From NCBI GenBank assembly GCA_036009045.1, contig DASYML010000186.1, positions 1 through 23,131 on the forward strand: a DNA stretch of 23,131 nucleotides, read 5' to 3'. Positions 1 through 7,560 of this stretch are shown here, one piece after another. The stretch is from DASYML01 sp036009045 (GTDB taxonomy: Bacteria > Acidobacteriota > Blastocatellia > Pyrinomonadales > Pyrinomonadaceae). The stretch's first letter is position 1. Every line of letters starts with the position of its first letter. The notes beneath the pieces were generated by a model. The model did not search any database. It was given only the letters and a program-made list of their open reading frames with translations, and was not told the DNA's origin. The translations under genes and the position numbers were made by a program.

Positions 1-690
1 GTCAGGGCCGTGCAGGCGACGGGCAAGCCCCTCGTCATCGTCCTCATGAACGGGCGTCCATTGACGATTAACTGGCTGGCGGAAAACACGAGCGCGATTC
101 TGGAAACATGGTTCGCGGGGACACAGGCAGGCAACGCCATCGCGGACGTGCTCTTCGGCGATGTCAATCCGGGCGGCAAACTGCCCGTCACGTTTCCCCG
201 CGCGGTGGGCCAGGAACCGCTCTATTACAACCAGAAGAACACGGGACGACCGCCGGACCAGAATAACAAATACTCTTCAAAATATCTGGACGTGCCTTGG
301 ACTCCGCTTTATCCATTCGGCTACGGGTTGAGCTATACGCAGTTCAAACTCTCGAACCTGCAATTGAGCGCGCGGCAGATTGGCACGGACGGAAGCGTGA
401 CAGTTCGCGTCGAGTTGGAGAATACTGGCGGGCGGGCGGGTGACGAGGTCGTGCAACTCTACATCAGGGATGTCGCGTCGAGCGTGACCCGGCCCATCAA
501 AGAGTTGAAGGGCTTTGAGCGCGTCACGCTCAGGGCGGGAGAGCAGCGGCAAGTCTCTTTCATCCTGACGCGGGAACAACTGGGATTTTATAATCGAGAG
601 ATGAAGTTCGTGGTTGAGCCTGGAACCTTCAACGTGATGGTCGGCACGAGTTCGGCAGATGGATTGCAAGCAAGCTTTGAAGTTAAATGA
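1..690 (+). CDS. GH3 family beta-glucosidase, C-terminal part (5' end outside window)
   Basis: This is the last 229 residues of a glycoside hydrolase family 3 enzyme of the BglX type, which removes terminal beta-linked glucose from oligosaccharides, usually in the periplasm. The reading frame is open from the first base, so the gene enters from the left. Residues about 1-75 are the end of the GH3 C-terminal (alpha/beta sandwich) domain, with the typical stretches VLMNGRPL, ETWFAGTQAGNAIADVLFG and NPGGKLPVTFPR. A linker with PLYPFGYGLSYT follows, and then a fibronectin-III-like domain (about residues 115-225) with VVQLYIRD, RPIKELKGF and FNVMVGTSS. The catalytic nucleophile lies upstream and cannot be seen. 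The stop overlaps the start of the next gene in ATGA, so the two are translationally coupled. Family assignment is secure; substrate linkage is inferred from the neighbour. Confidence 0.95.
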   Translation, partial: VRAVQATGKPLVIVLMNGRPLTINWLAENTSAILETWFAGTQAGNAIADVLFGDVNPGGKLPVTFPRAVGQEPLYYNQKNTGRPPDQNNKYSSKYLDVPWTPLYPFGYGLSYTQFKLSNLQLSARQIGTDGSVTVRVELENTGGRAGDEVVQLYIRDVASSVTRPIKELKGFERVTLRAGEQRQVSFILTREQLGFYNREMKFVVEPGTFNVMVGTSSADGLQASFEVK

Positions 691-2042
691 AGCCTTCAAC
701 GGTCAGACATAAGACAAGCCGCGCGCTTATTCTCTGTCTCTTCATCTCCATCACGATTGGAGATGTGCTAAGCGTCCATGCCGCTCTTCCATTAAGCCGA
801 GCGAACCCTTCATCAAGCGCGCTCTCAAGGCGAGACGAAGTCTTTCTGGAAGACTTGCAGCATCGCTCGTTCAATTATTTCTGGGAGCAGGCGGACAGGA
901 AGACGGGACTTGTGCCCGACCGCGCGCGGATGGACGGTGCACCGCTTGACGAGAATCATCAAGGCGTGGCGAGCATCGCCGCGACGGGCTTCGGCCTGAC
1001 GGCCCTCTGCATCGGTGCCGAGCGTCGCTGGGCCAACCCGGTCGCCGTGCGCGAACGCATACGCGCTACCCTGCGTTTCTTTGCCGAGCGCGCGACGCAG
1101 GAACACGGCTGGTTTTATCATTGGATGGATACTCGCTCCGGCGAGAGACGTTGGAACAGCGAGGTCTCGTCCATTGATACGGCGCTGCTGCTGGCGGGTA
1201 TCCTGACGGCGCGCGGGCGATACCATCAGGACGGTTTGATTGTGCGGCTGGCGACGCAGATTTACGAGCGCGTGGATTTTCGCTGGATGCTGGACAATCA
1301 TCCTGTGCTCCTCTCGCATGGCTGGAAACCTGAGAGCGGATTTCTCGGACCACGCTGGGATACTTACAGCGAGGACACGATTCTTTACCTGCTCGCCATC
1401 GCCTCGCCGACGCACCCGATTAATCCACAATCATGGTACGCGTTGCAGCGCGACCGCATGACCTACGCCGGTTATACGTATCTCACGAGCACAGGCGTCC
1501 CGCTCTTCATGCACCAGTATGCTCACGCCTGGATAGATTACAGGCATCGCCGCGAAGAGCAGGGCACGCGCGCGGATTACTTCGCCAACTCAATCGCGGC
1601 GACGCGCGCACACAGGGCTTTCTGTCTCAGCCTGGCGAAAGAGTTTCCAGCCTATGGGCCAAACGTGTGGGGCATCTCGGCTTCCGATAGCGCGCGAGGG
1701 TATGTCGCCTGGGGCGGCCCTCCGCGCGACCCCGCGATAGATGGCACGGTCGTCCCTTGCGCGGCGGGCGGCTCATTGATGTTCACGCCTGACATCTCTG
1801 TTCCGGCGCTGCGGACGATGCGCGAGCGTTACGGCGAGCACATTTATGGCCGCTACGGATTCGTTGATGCCTTTAATCCGAACAACGAGTGGATTGACAC
1901 CGATGTTATAGGCATAGATGTCGGCATCACTCTCTTGAGCGCGGAGAACCTGCGTACGGGAAATGTCTGGCGCTGGTTTATGCGCAACGCCGAGATGGAA
2001 CGCGCGATGCGCTCAATTGGCATGAGGAAGAGCAGGGGTTAG
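687..2042 (+). CDS. Secreted glucoamylase-like / GH144-type beta-1,2-glucan hydrolase
   Basis: A 451-residue protein with an N-terminal export signal: basic n-region with K9 and R12, hydrophobic core ALILCLFISITIG, likely cleavage near residue 32, no lipobox. The mature part matches the (alpha/alpha)6-barrel family described as putative glucoamylase (PF10091), which includes GH144 endo-beta-1,2-glucanase and sophorohydrolase. Recognisable blocks are FNYFWEQAD (about 62), ASIAATGFGLTAL (about 95), EVSSIDTALLLAG (159-171, acidic residues in the active-site region), ESGFLGPRWDTYSED, LFMHQYAHAWIDYR, NVWGISASD and NEWIDTDVIGIDVG. Known members cut beta-1,2-glucans or release sophorose, and pairing with a GH3 beta-glucosidase is a known arrangement. 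The start at 687 gives the 4-base ATGA overlap with the upstream gene and an intact signal peptide. Family is secure; GH144 specificity is probable, not proven. Confidence 0.88.
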   Translation: MKPSTVRHKTSRALILCLFISITIGDVLSVHAALPLSRANPSSSALSRRDEVFLEDLQHRSFNYFWEQADRKTGLVPDRARMDGAPLDENHQGVASIAATGFGLTALCIGAERRWANPVAVRERIRATLRFFAERATQEHGWFYHWMDTRSGERRWNSEVSSIDTALLLAGILTARGRYHQDGLIVRLATQIYERVDFRWMLDNHPVLLSHGWKPESGFLGPRWDTYSEDTILYLLAIASPTHPINPQSWYALQRDRMTYAGYTYLTSTGVPLFMHQYAHAWIDYRHRREEQGTRADYFANSIAATRAHRAFCLSLAKEFPAYGPNVWGISASDSARGYVAWGGPPRDPAIDGTVVPCAAGGSLMFTPDISVPALRTMRERYGEHIYGRYGFVDAFNPNNEWIDTDVIGIDVGITLLSAENLRTGNVWRWFMRNAEMERAMRSIGMRKSRG

Positions 2043-2617
2043 AGGTTGGAGGTTAGAGGGTATCTGAAAAACCGTCTGTGCCCTGAAAGGGCAACCTGTG
2101 AGAGCCGGGGGCAATCTCGTAGAGCGTCGCCCACGGTGACTGGTCCAAGATAGAATTCCGACCCTGAAAGGGTCACACCTCAACCTTGAATGTGCGACCC
2201 CTTCAGGGTCGAAATCTATTGTGGACCAGTCACCGTGGGCGCTGCCCCCGGCTCTCATATGTATCCCCTCCGGGGATAAGGTTGAATGATTTGCTCTGAC
2301 TTTCAAAAATCCGCCAGTTAAGAGCAATGGTCTTTTATTGATCTCAAATCTCTCAACCTTCTTCCTAGTCTCTAGTCTCAAGCTTCCTAGTCTCCAGTCT
2401 CTAGCCCCGGCTCTTCCAGTCATTTCATCACATGAAAAAGCCTGTTCGTCACATAGCGCTTGGTGGCGGCAAGCGCGGGCCTGCCTAATTCTTGGCGGGG
2501 AATAAAATTTTTACGTCGGGGGTAATTGTGCGGCGTGTTTGGTTGGGGTGGCTTTTTAACTTTTGCTTTGCCCGTCGCCGTGTGAACAAAAGTGGCTCTT
2601 CAAGCGTTGAATTACAC
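2043..2617. other. Non-coding region with cruciform repeat and simple direct repeats
   Basis: These 575 bases hold no convincing gene. They contain a GGTTAGAGG-type direct repeat at the end of the GH144 gene (about 2037-2060), the large palindromic element at about 2081-2277, and a TAGTCTC/CAGTCTC pyrimidine-rich direct-repeat tract at about 2365-2405. The remainder (2410-2617) leads into the kinase gene. It could hold that gene's promoter, but I see no good -35/-10 pair. Confidence 0.6.
2081..2277 (+). repeat. Cruciform-forming intergenic repeat, copy 1
   Basis: A nested inverted repeat. The outer arms 2099-2113 and 2243-2257 are perfectly complementary over 15 bp. The middle arms 2129-2147 and 2222-2240 pair perfectly over 19 bp. 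The inner arms 2160-2174 (GACCCTGAAAGGGTC) and 2196-2210 (GACCCCTTCAGGGTC) pair with one mismatch. Each inner arm is also nearly palindromic on its own, so the element can fold as one long hairpin or as a cloverleaf. Small flanking palindromes stand left (CCCTGAAAGGG, 2081-2091) and right (ATCCCCTCCGGGGAT, 2263-2277). A second copy in the same orientation lies at about 7561-7746. No transposase is present, so it is either a non-autonomous mobile element or a structured REP-like element. Confidence 0.85.
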
Positions 2618-3775
2618 ATGAGCGAGAAGGCGTATGAGTTGGGCGGGGAGAGTTTTGGAGGCAGGCTGTGGAAGCGGCGCTGGTTTCAACTCGCGCTTAT
2701 CTGGGGCGTCTGGACTCTCATCGCGCTCTTTTTCTCCGGGCAACTCTATTTCATGTCGCTCATCGCGGACATCCAGGAGGAGATGTCCAGCCCCTTCTTC
2801 GCGCAATTCTCCTATTGTTACCTGTGGGCGCTCGCCACCCCGCTGGTCATCTGGCTCGCGCAAAGATTTCCCATCGAACGCCAGCGCTGGCATCGCAACC
2901 TGCTCGTACATATCCTGAGCGGCCTCTTCATCGTCGTCGTTCTCTCGGCGGCCTATCATCTCTCAATCTATTTCTGGTACGGGCAGAACACGAAGCCTTA
3001 CTCGCTCTGGTACACTGTGCGCTCGGTGATTTTCAATTCGAGCCAGGGCTTCGGCATCTACTCGCTGATTCTGCTCTTCGTCAACGCTTACGGTTATTAT
3101 CGCAGTTACCAGGCGGCGATGCTATTAAAGGTCCAGGTTGAAGGCCAGCTTTCACAGGCGCAGTTGCAGGCCCTCAAGATGCAGCTTCAGCCGCACTTTC
3201 TTTTCAACACGCTGCATTCCATCTCGGCGCTGCTCAACAAGGATAAGGAGGCCGCGCGGAAGATGATCGCGCGGCTGGGAGATTTTCTGCGCCTCACGCT
3301 GGAAAATTCCGGCGCGCAGGAAGTGACCCTGCAACAGGAGATAGAATTTCTCACCTGCTACCTGGAGATTCAACGCGTGCGCTTTCAAGACCGCCTGACG
3401 ACCTCGCTTGAGATAGAAGCGGAGGCGTTGGACGCGCAAGTTCCAAACCTCATCCTCCAACCCATCGTCGAAAACGCGATTCGTCACGGCATCTCGCAAC
3501 GCTCCACGCCGGGCATCATCGAAATTCAGGCGAAACGCCAGAATGGCGTACTTCATATCCGTGTCAGAGACAACGGTCCGGGCCTGCCTGAGAATCCAAG
3601 CCATGAAAAGTTGTTCCAGAAGGGTCTCGGGCTGGCGAATACGCAAACGCGCCTGTTGAGACTCTACGGCGACGCGCATCGCTTCGAGCTTGCAAATGAT
3701 CCGGGCGGTGGTCTGGTCGTGACCCTGGAGATTCCGGCAACACACGTCCCGGACCCCGCGCCGTCGCTTTTATAA
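2618..3775 (+). CDS. LytS/YehU-type sensor histidine kinase (His_kinase + HATPase_c)
   Basis: A 385-residue membrane histidine kinase. Four hydrophobic segments lie near residues 23-49, 61-82, 94-121 and 143-165. A short coiled linker leads to the His_kinase domain with QLQPHFLFNTLHSISALL, phospho-acceptor His193. The ATPase domain has the N-box VENAIRHGIS (284-293), G1 box DNGPGLP (318-324) and G2 box KGLGLANT (335-342). This is the kinase type that pairs with LytTR response regulators, and a receiver gene follows 175 bp downstream. The ATG at 2618 was chosen because it puts the first membrane segment about 20 residues in. The frame is open further upstream to a TTG at 2492, but that extension adds an unlikely second hydrophobic leader. 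No clear ribosome site is visible. The signal sensed is unknown. Confidence 0.92.
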   Translation: MSEKAYELGGESFGGRLWKRRWFQLALIWGVWTLIALFFSGQLYFMSLIADIQEEMSSPFFAQFSYCYLWALATPLVIWLAQRFPIERQRWHRNLLVHILSGLFIVVVLSAAYHLSIYFWYGQNTKPYSLWYTVRSVIFNSSQGFGIYSLILLFVNAYGYYRSYQAAMLLKVQVEGQLSQAQLQALKMQLQPHFLFNTLHSISALLNKDKEAARKMIARLGDFLRLTLENSGAQEVTLQQEIEFLTCYLEIQRVRFQDRLTTSLEIEAEALDAQVPNLILQPIVENAIRHGISQRSTPGIIEIQAKRQNGVLHIRVRDNGPGLPENPSHEKLFQKGLGLANTQTRLLRLYGDAHRFELANDPGGGLVVTLEIPATHVPDPAPSLL

Positions 3776-3784
3776 CAGCACACG

Positions 3785-3811
3785 TTGGACGATTCCTGGT
3801 CCATCTAAGAT
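3785..3811 (+). promoter_or_regulatory. Weak candidate promoter before the response regulator
   Basis: In the 175-base gap between kinase and regulator there is TTGGAC (3785-3790) and TAAGAT (3806-3811). They resemble -35 and -10 hexamers, but the spacer is only 15 bases. The regulator may equally be read through from the kinase gene. Weak evidence. Confidence 0.2.
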
Positions 3812-3950
3812 TTTGGAAGACATTCTAAAATTTGTGCCACGAATCTCCGGCCCGTGGTGTTTTCATCTTAAGGGACAGATGCTAACGCGCGTGCCTGCGG
3901 TCTCCCTGCACGCGAGCGAGAATGGTCAACCAAAGAAAGACTCTCCTCAG

Positions 3951-4433
3951 ATGGCGGACACGATCCAAATTCGTGCGCTGCTCGTAGACGACGAACCGCT
4001 GGCGCGCGACATGATCCGCGAGATGCTCTCGGACGACCCGTCCGTGGACATCGTCGGCGAGTGTGTCAACGGGCCGGAAGCCGTCCGTGCGATTCGCGCG
4101 CACGCTCCAGACATTCTCTTTCTGGACGTGCAGGCCCCGGAGATGGGCGGCTTTGAAGTCCTCGAATTCATCAAGACCAAACGACTGCCTCGCGTCATCT
4201 TCGTCACAGCCTATGACCAGTACGCCGTCCGCGCCTTCGAGGTCCACTCGCTCGATTACCTCTTGAAGCCCTTCGACCGCGAACGCTTCCTGGCATCATG
4301 GCGGCGTGCCAGGGAACATGTCCTGCGCGAGCGGAACGGCGATCTGGACCAGCCCATTCCGGCTTTGCTCGATGAACTCAAGGCTCTCTCAAACGGCGAA
4401 AGCCTACGGGACATGCAGGAAAGCTTTCCCTGA
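3951..4433 (+). CDS. LytR-like response regulator, receiver domain only (no LytTR domain)
   Basis: A 160-residue receiver-domain protein: acidic pair D13/D14 (LLVDDEPLAR), phospho-acceptor D59 (ILFLDVQAPEMGG), T86 (VIFVTAYDQYAV) and K106 (LLKPFDRERF). This sequence style belongs to the LytTR (AlgR/LytR) class that partners LytS kinases, but the usual C-terminal LytTR DNA-binding domain of about 100 residues is absent. The protein ends about 35 residues after the receiver, following a helix ALLDELKALS that normally leads into LytTR. The following 170 bases do not resume LytTR coding in any + frame, so a simple frameshift does not explain it. The ATG at 3951 directly precedes the receiver fold; an in-frame upstream start at 3813 would add 46 unlikely residues. 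It may act as a phosphate sink, through protein contact, or be a degraded regulator. Confidence 0.88.
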   Translation: MADTIQIRALLVDDEPLARDMIREMLSDDPSVDIVGECVNGPEAVRAIRAHAPDILFLDVQAPEMGGFEVLEFIKTKRLPRVIFVTAYDQYAVRAFEVHSLDYLLKPFDRERFLASWRRAREHVLRERNGDLDQPIPALLDELKALSNGESLRDMQESFP

Positions 4434-4587
4434 GCAGAGTTTGATCAGAATCTATCACTGCGCCGGGCCAATCCATCACAAGCCTTAACCCTTTCGTCAC
4501 ATAACCCTGCTGCGGCTTAATCAATCCGCGTATAACCCTGTGTGTCCAAGAGAGGTACAGCCGGTTCTCCCTGGCAAGAGACAACAC

Positions 4588-4595
4588 GAGGAGGT
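4588..4595 (+). promoter_or_regulatory. Strong ribosome binding site (sets Fis-HTH gene start)
   Basis: GAGGAGGT lies 7 bases before the ATG at 4603. It is the clearest Shine-Dalgarno sequence in the window and selects 4603 over the in-frame upstream ATG at 4540. Confidence 0.8.
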
Positions 4596-4602
4596 AGATG
4601 AG

Positions 4603-5058
4603 ATGAAAGCGACAACGACCTGGGAACAAGGTGAAGAGACGGACTCGCCGGATGATGCCAACGTGGCTGCCAGCGTGGAATTGAATGTTCACGCGAATGG
4701 CAACGGCAACGGTCAAGACGAACACCCGAAGGCTGATCTCTACAGCAAGGCCACGGCCTTAAAGCGGCTGGTCCATAGTCTCTTGATGGAAGTGCAGTCT
4801 CTGGACAACATCCCCACCGTGGACTTCAAAGAGGGCATAGATTTCTACGAGGAAGTGCGTCGTTTCGAGATCGCGCTCATCCAGCACGCGCTCGCGCAGA
4901 CGGGCGGACACCAGATGCGCGCGGCGCGACTGCTCAGCATGAAGGTGACGACCCTCAACTCCAAGATTAAGCACTACGACATACGTCTGGATGTGCTGGT
5001 CGGAGGACTCTACCTGCCGGACGCGGGCGGGAACAATGGGACGCGCGATCAGGCTTGA
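4603..5058 (+). CDS. Small Fis-type helix-turn-helix protein
   Basis: A 151-residue protein. Residues 1-45 are polar and low in complexity (NGNGNG), so probably disordered. Residues about 46-85 are a helical segment, and residues about 86-127 are a Fis/NtrC-type HTH (PF02954): RRFEIALIQHALAQTGGHQ, then MRAARLLSMKVTTLNSKIKHYDI. This domain normally ends sigma-54 activators, where it binds enhancer DNA. Here there is no AAA+ or receiver domain in the same chain. The gene follows the DNA-binding-domain-less response regulator after 169 bases and is followed by a terminator. It may therefore supply DNA binding in that regulatory circuit, but this is inference. It could also be a free-standing nucleoid or transcription factor. 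Domain call is secure; role is unknown. Confidence 0.85.
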   Translation: MKATTTWEQGEETDSPDDANVAASVELNVHANGNGNGQDEHPKADLYSKATALKRLVHSLLMEVQSLDNIPTVDFKEGIDFYEEVRRFEIALIQHALAQTGGHQMRAARLLSMKVTTLNSKIKHYDIRLDVLVGGLYLPDAGGNNGTRDQA

Positions 5059-5114
5059 GGGCTGGCGCACACACTCTCTTGTGTTCAACTGGCACCCGTT
5101 GGCACAAGACAATG

Positions 5115-5150
5115 AAAGAGCCTCGAACTGGCCGAGGCTCTTTCCCTTTT
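5115..5150 (+). terminator. Intrinsic (rho-independent) terminator
   Basis: An 11-bp perfect stem (AAAGAGCCTCG, 5115-5125, with CGAGGCTCTTT, 5133-5143) and a 7-base loop are followed by CCCTTTT. It lies 56 bases after the Fis-HTH stop and ends the LytS-regulator-Fis unit. Confidence 0.88.
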
Positions 5151-5397
5151 CCCCCTTGGTCTGTCTGGCCGGTCTGCGATGAGTTGCGAGGTCAGTAACG
5201 CTCTCGGGTTTGCTAACCCTCATCTGGAATCTGCCTGTCGTCTCATTCTCAACCAGCGGGACAAGCGCAACATAACAATTGAGAGCACGCCACGTCTGTA
5301 CGCGTGCGGACTTAATCCGGTTAAACCCTACGTCATAAATCCGGCAGCAGCATCGTCATCTCAGGCGAGACGCGGTCGCTTCACCCGGCTGTTAAGA

Positions 5398-5403
5398 TAT
5401 AAT
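5398..5403 (+). promoter_or_regulatory. Candidate -10 box (TATAAT) for the OmpR-type regulator
   Basis: A perfect TATAAT lies 25 bases before the ATG at 5429, which would give a short leader. No good -35 is visible at 16-18 bases upstream, so activation by a protein is possible. Confidence 0.4.
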
Positions 5404-5413
5404 CATCAGCGCC

Positions 5414-5420
5414 AGAGGTG
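5414..5420 (+). promoter_or_regulatory. Ribosome binding site of the OmpR-type regulator
   Basis: AGAGGTG with 8 bases to the ATG at 5429 supports that start. Confidence 0.6.
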
Positions 5421-5428
5421 AATAGAGT

Positions 5429-6118
5429 ATGCGTATCTTACTGGTCGAAGATGAGCCGAGCGCCGCGAGCATGTTAGCCAAGGGCTTGCGTGAAAAGGCG
5501 TATGCGGTGGATGTGGCCGGAGACGGCGAGACGGCCATCTACCAGGCGAGCATCAACGATTACGACCTGGTCATTCTGGATGTCATGCTGCCGCGCAAGG
5601 ACGGCTTTGAGGTGTGCCGCGAAATGCGCGCCGCTGGCTCCGCTGTGCCCGTCATCATGTTGACGGCGCTGGACGGCGTTGAAGACCGCGTCGCGGGACT
5701 CGATACGGGCGCTGACGATTACCTCGTCAAGCCCTTCGACTTTCGTGAACTGCTGGCACGCGTGCGCGCACTCCTCAGGCGCGGCGAGACCGTCCGCGCC
5801 GAGACCATCAAGGTCGCGGACCTGGAAATTGACACGCGCGCGCAACGCGTCAAACGCGACGGGCGCGCGATTCAACTGACGGCCAAGGAATATGCGCTGC
5901 TCGAATATTTCATCCGCCATGTGGACAGGGTCATCAAGCGCGCGGACATCGCGGAGCATGTCTGGGACGAGAGCTTCGATGTCTTCTCTAACCTGATAGA
6001 GGTTTACGTGCAGCGTTTGCGGCGCAAGATAGACGACGGGTTCGCTTTGAAACTGCTCCGCACGCGGCGCGGCGAGGGCTACATGCTGACAGCAGAGGAC
6101 GAAGACTCGCATGCTTGA
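5429..6118 (+). CDS. OmpR/PhoB-family response regulator
   Basis: A 229-residue two-domain DNA-binding response regulator. The receiver domain (about 1-118) has acidic residues E7, D8 and E9, phospho-acceptor D51 (LVILDVMLPRKDGFEV), T79 (IMLTALD) and K101 (DDYLVKPFDFRELLARVRALLRR). The winged-helix domain (about 127-222) shows QLTAKEYALLEYF, the recognition-helix region NLIEVYVQRLRRKID and the wing TRRGEGYML. The style resembles CusR/CopR-type regulators, which often answer to metal or envelope stress, but the signal cannot be read from sequence. Its end overlaps the start of the sensor kinase by 8 bases, so the pair is co-translated. All key residues are present. Confidence 0.96.
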   Translation: MRILLVEDEPSAASMLAKGLREKAYAVDVAGDGETAIYQASINDYDLVILDVMLPRKDGFEVCREMRAAGSAVPVIMLTALDGVEDRVAGLDTGADDYLVKPFDFRELLARVRALLRRGETVRAETIKVADLEIDTRAQRVKRDGRAIQLTAKEYALLEYFIRHVDRVIKRADIAEHVWDESFDVFSNLIEVYVQRLRRKIDDGFALKLLRTRRGEGYMLTAEDEDSHA

Positions 6119-7538
6119 TTCCGTCCGCGCGCGTCTGACGCTCTGGTACGTGGGCGTGCTGGCCCTCGTGCTGGTGGCCTTCAGCATCGGAGTCTATGCG
6201 CTGCTCGCGCGCAGCCTCTACACACACCTCAACGAAGAATTGCTGGCGACAGTGGAAGCGACGGGCACCTTCATCGCGCGCGCGATTGGAGAGGGAGAGA
6301 GTGAAGAGCGAGCTTTATCGAACGCGCTCGACGAACTGATCGCGCCGCGCCAGGCCGCCGCCGTCTTCGACCCGGAAGGCAGACTGCTCGCGGAGCAACC
6401 AGCCCGTGGTGATGTGCATGTCAGCCTACCGCCGCAGAATTTTATCCCCGCCAGCGGCGCTTATCTTTACAATGTCGCGGACGACCGGGCGGAAGATGAC
6501 GCGGGCCGTATCATCGCCCTTCAGCGCATACGCGTAGACCGCAACGGCAAGACTTATCTCATCATCGTCAGCCAACCGCTCAACGTCGTCACCGAAGAGT
6601 TGAAGAGAATTCGATTGGTCCTTTATTTCGCCGTGCTCGTGGCGCTCGCACTGGCCGGACTCGGCGGATGGTTTCTCGCGCGCAGAAGCCTTCAGCCTGT
6701 GGTCCAGATGACGGAGCGCGCGCGTCGCATCAGCGCGGAGAATCTTGAGCAGCGATTGCCGATTGCCAATCCGCGCGACGAACTGGGCCAACTCGCCGCC
6801 ACCTTCAACGACCTGCTGGCGCGGCTCGACGATTCGTTCGCACAACAGAGACGATTCATGGCCGACGCTTCGCATGAGTTACGCACGCCGCTCTCTGTCA
6901 TGCGGACGGCGACGGACGTGACGCTTGAAGCACAGAAGCGCAGCGAGGATGAGTATCGCGAAGCCCTGCGCGTGATTGATGAACAGGCGCGTCGTTTGAC
7001 GCGCATCGTCGAGGATATGTTCACGCTCGCGCGCGCAGACGCCGGACGCCGCGCCCTCCATCACAATCATTTTTACCTGGACCATTTATTGCTTGAGACG
7101 GCGCGCGCCGCCAACGTCCTGGGCGCACGCAAGGGCCTGTTGATTGAGGTCGCAGATTTTCCCGAAACGACATATCAAGGCGACGAGGGTTTGTTGCGGC
7201 AGATGATTCTGAACCTGCTCGACAACGCGATGAAGTACACCCCTGCGGGCGGCGTCGTCCGCGTCCAATTGGACCAGCACGACTCGCTCTACACCATCAG
7301 CGTGACAGATACGGGCGTCGGCATTCCCCTTGAAGCGAGGCCGCACATCTTCGAGCGTTTCTATCGTGTGGACAAGGCACGCGCCCGCAGCGAAGCGACA
7401 GACGGCGCGGGCGCGGGCCTCGGCCTCTCTATCGCGCGCTGGATTGCCGAAGCCCATCATGGCCGCCTGGAACTCCTCCGCTCGGATGAAACCGGCAGCA
7501 CCTTCGCAGCCTCTTTGCCGGTCAACGGGATTCGCTAG
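6111..7538 (+). CDS. HAMP-domain sensor histidine kinase (partner of the OmpR-type regulator)
   Basis: A 475-residue inner-membrane kinase. The first membrane helix (about 11-34) is followed by an extracytoplasmic sensor region (about 35-165). A second helix (about 167-190) leads into a HAMP domain (about 191-243, RRSLQPVVQMTERARRISA). HisKA follows with FMADASHELRTPLSVM (phospho-acceptor H255), then HATPase_c with N-box NLLDNAMKYTP, G1 DTGVGIP, F-box FERFYRV and G2 GAGLGLSIA. It autophosphorylates on H255 and should pass phosphate to D51 of the overlapping regulator. Layout is like CusS/CopS heavy-metal-type kinases. The sensor region has no metal-binding cluster I can identify, so the ligand stays open. 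The start at 6111 (ATGCTTGA) overlaps the regulator's stop. Confidence 0.95.
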   Translation: MLDSVRARLTLWYVGVLALVLVAFSIGVYALLARSLYTHLNEELLATVEATGTFIARAIGEGESEERALSNALDELIAPRQAAAVFDPEGRLLAEQPARGDVHVSLPPQNFIPASGAYLYNVADDRAEDDAGRIIALQRIRVDRNGKTYLIIVSQPLNVVTEELKRIRLVLYFAVLVALALAGLGGWFLARRSLQPVVQMTERARRISAENLEQRLPIANPRDELGQLAATFNDLLARLDDSFAQQRRFMADASHELRTPLSVMRTATDVTLEAQKRSEDEYREALRVIDEQARRLTRIVEDMFTLARADAGRRALHHNHFYLDHLLLETARAANVLGARKGLLIEVADFPETTYQGDEGLLRQMILNLLDNAMKYTPAGGVVRVQLDQHDSLYTISVTDTGVGIPLEARPHIFERFYRVDKARARSEATDGAGAGLGLSIARWIAEAHHGRLELLRSDETGSTFAASLPVNGIR

Positions 7539-7560
7539 AGATTTTCTGAAACTCCATCTG

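Larger units (their letters stand above)
5059..5428. other. Intergenic region between the two regulatory units
   Basis: 370 bases with no supported gene. It holds the terminator near its left end and a probable promoter and ribosome site for the next gene at its right end. A short open frame at 5179-5421 has no recognisable protein character. No tRNA or riboswitch fold was recognised. Confidence 0.6.

Noticed and set aside
2013..2423. Minus-strand open frame of 136 codons over the first cruciform repeat
   Set aside because: It is a translation of the palindrome and its flanks and has no protein-like character.
2492..2617. N-terminal extension of the LytS-type kinase from a TTG start
   Set aside because: It would add 42 atypical residues; the ATG at 2618 fits the usual topology of the family.
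3813..3950. N-terminal extension of the response regulator
   Set aside because: Receiver domains of this class begin within a few residues of the start; the added 46 residues look non-coding.
5179..5421. 80-codon + strand frame in the regulator gap
   Set aside because: No domain, no ribosome site, and it covers the probable promoter of the next gene.
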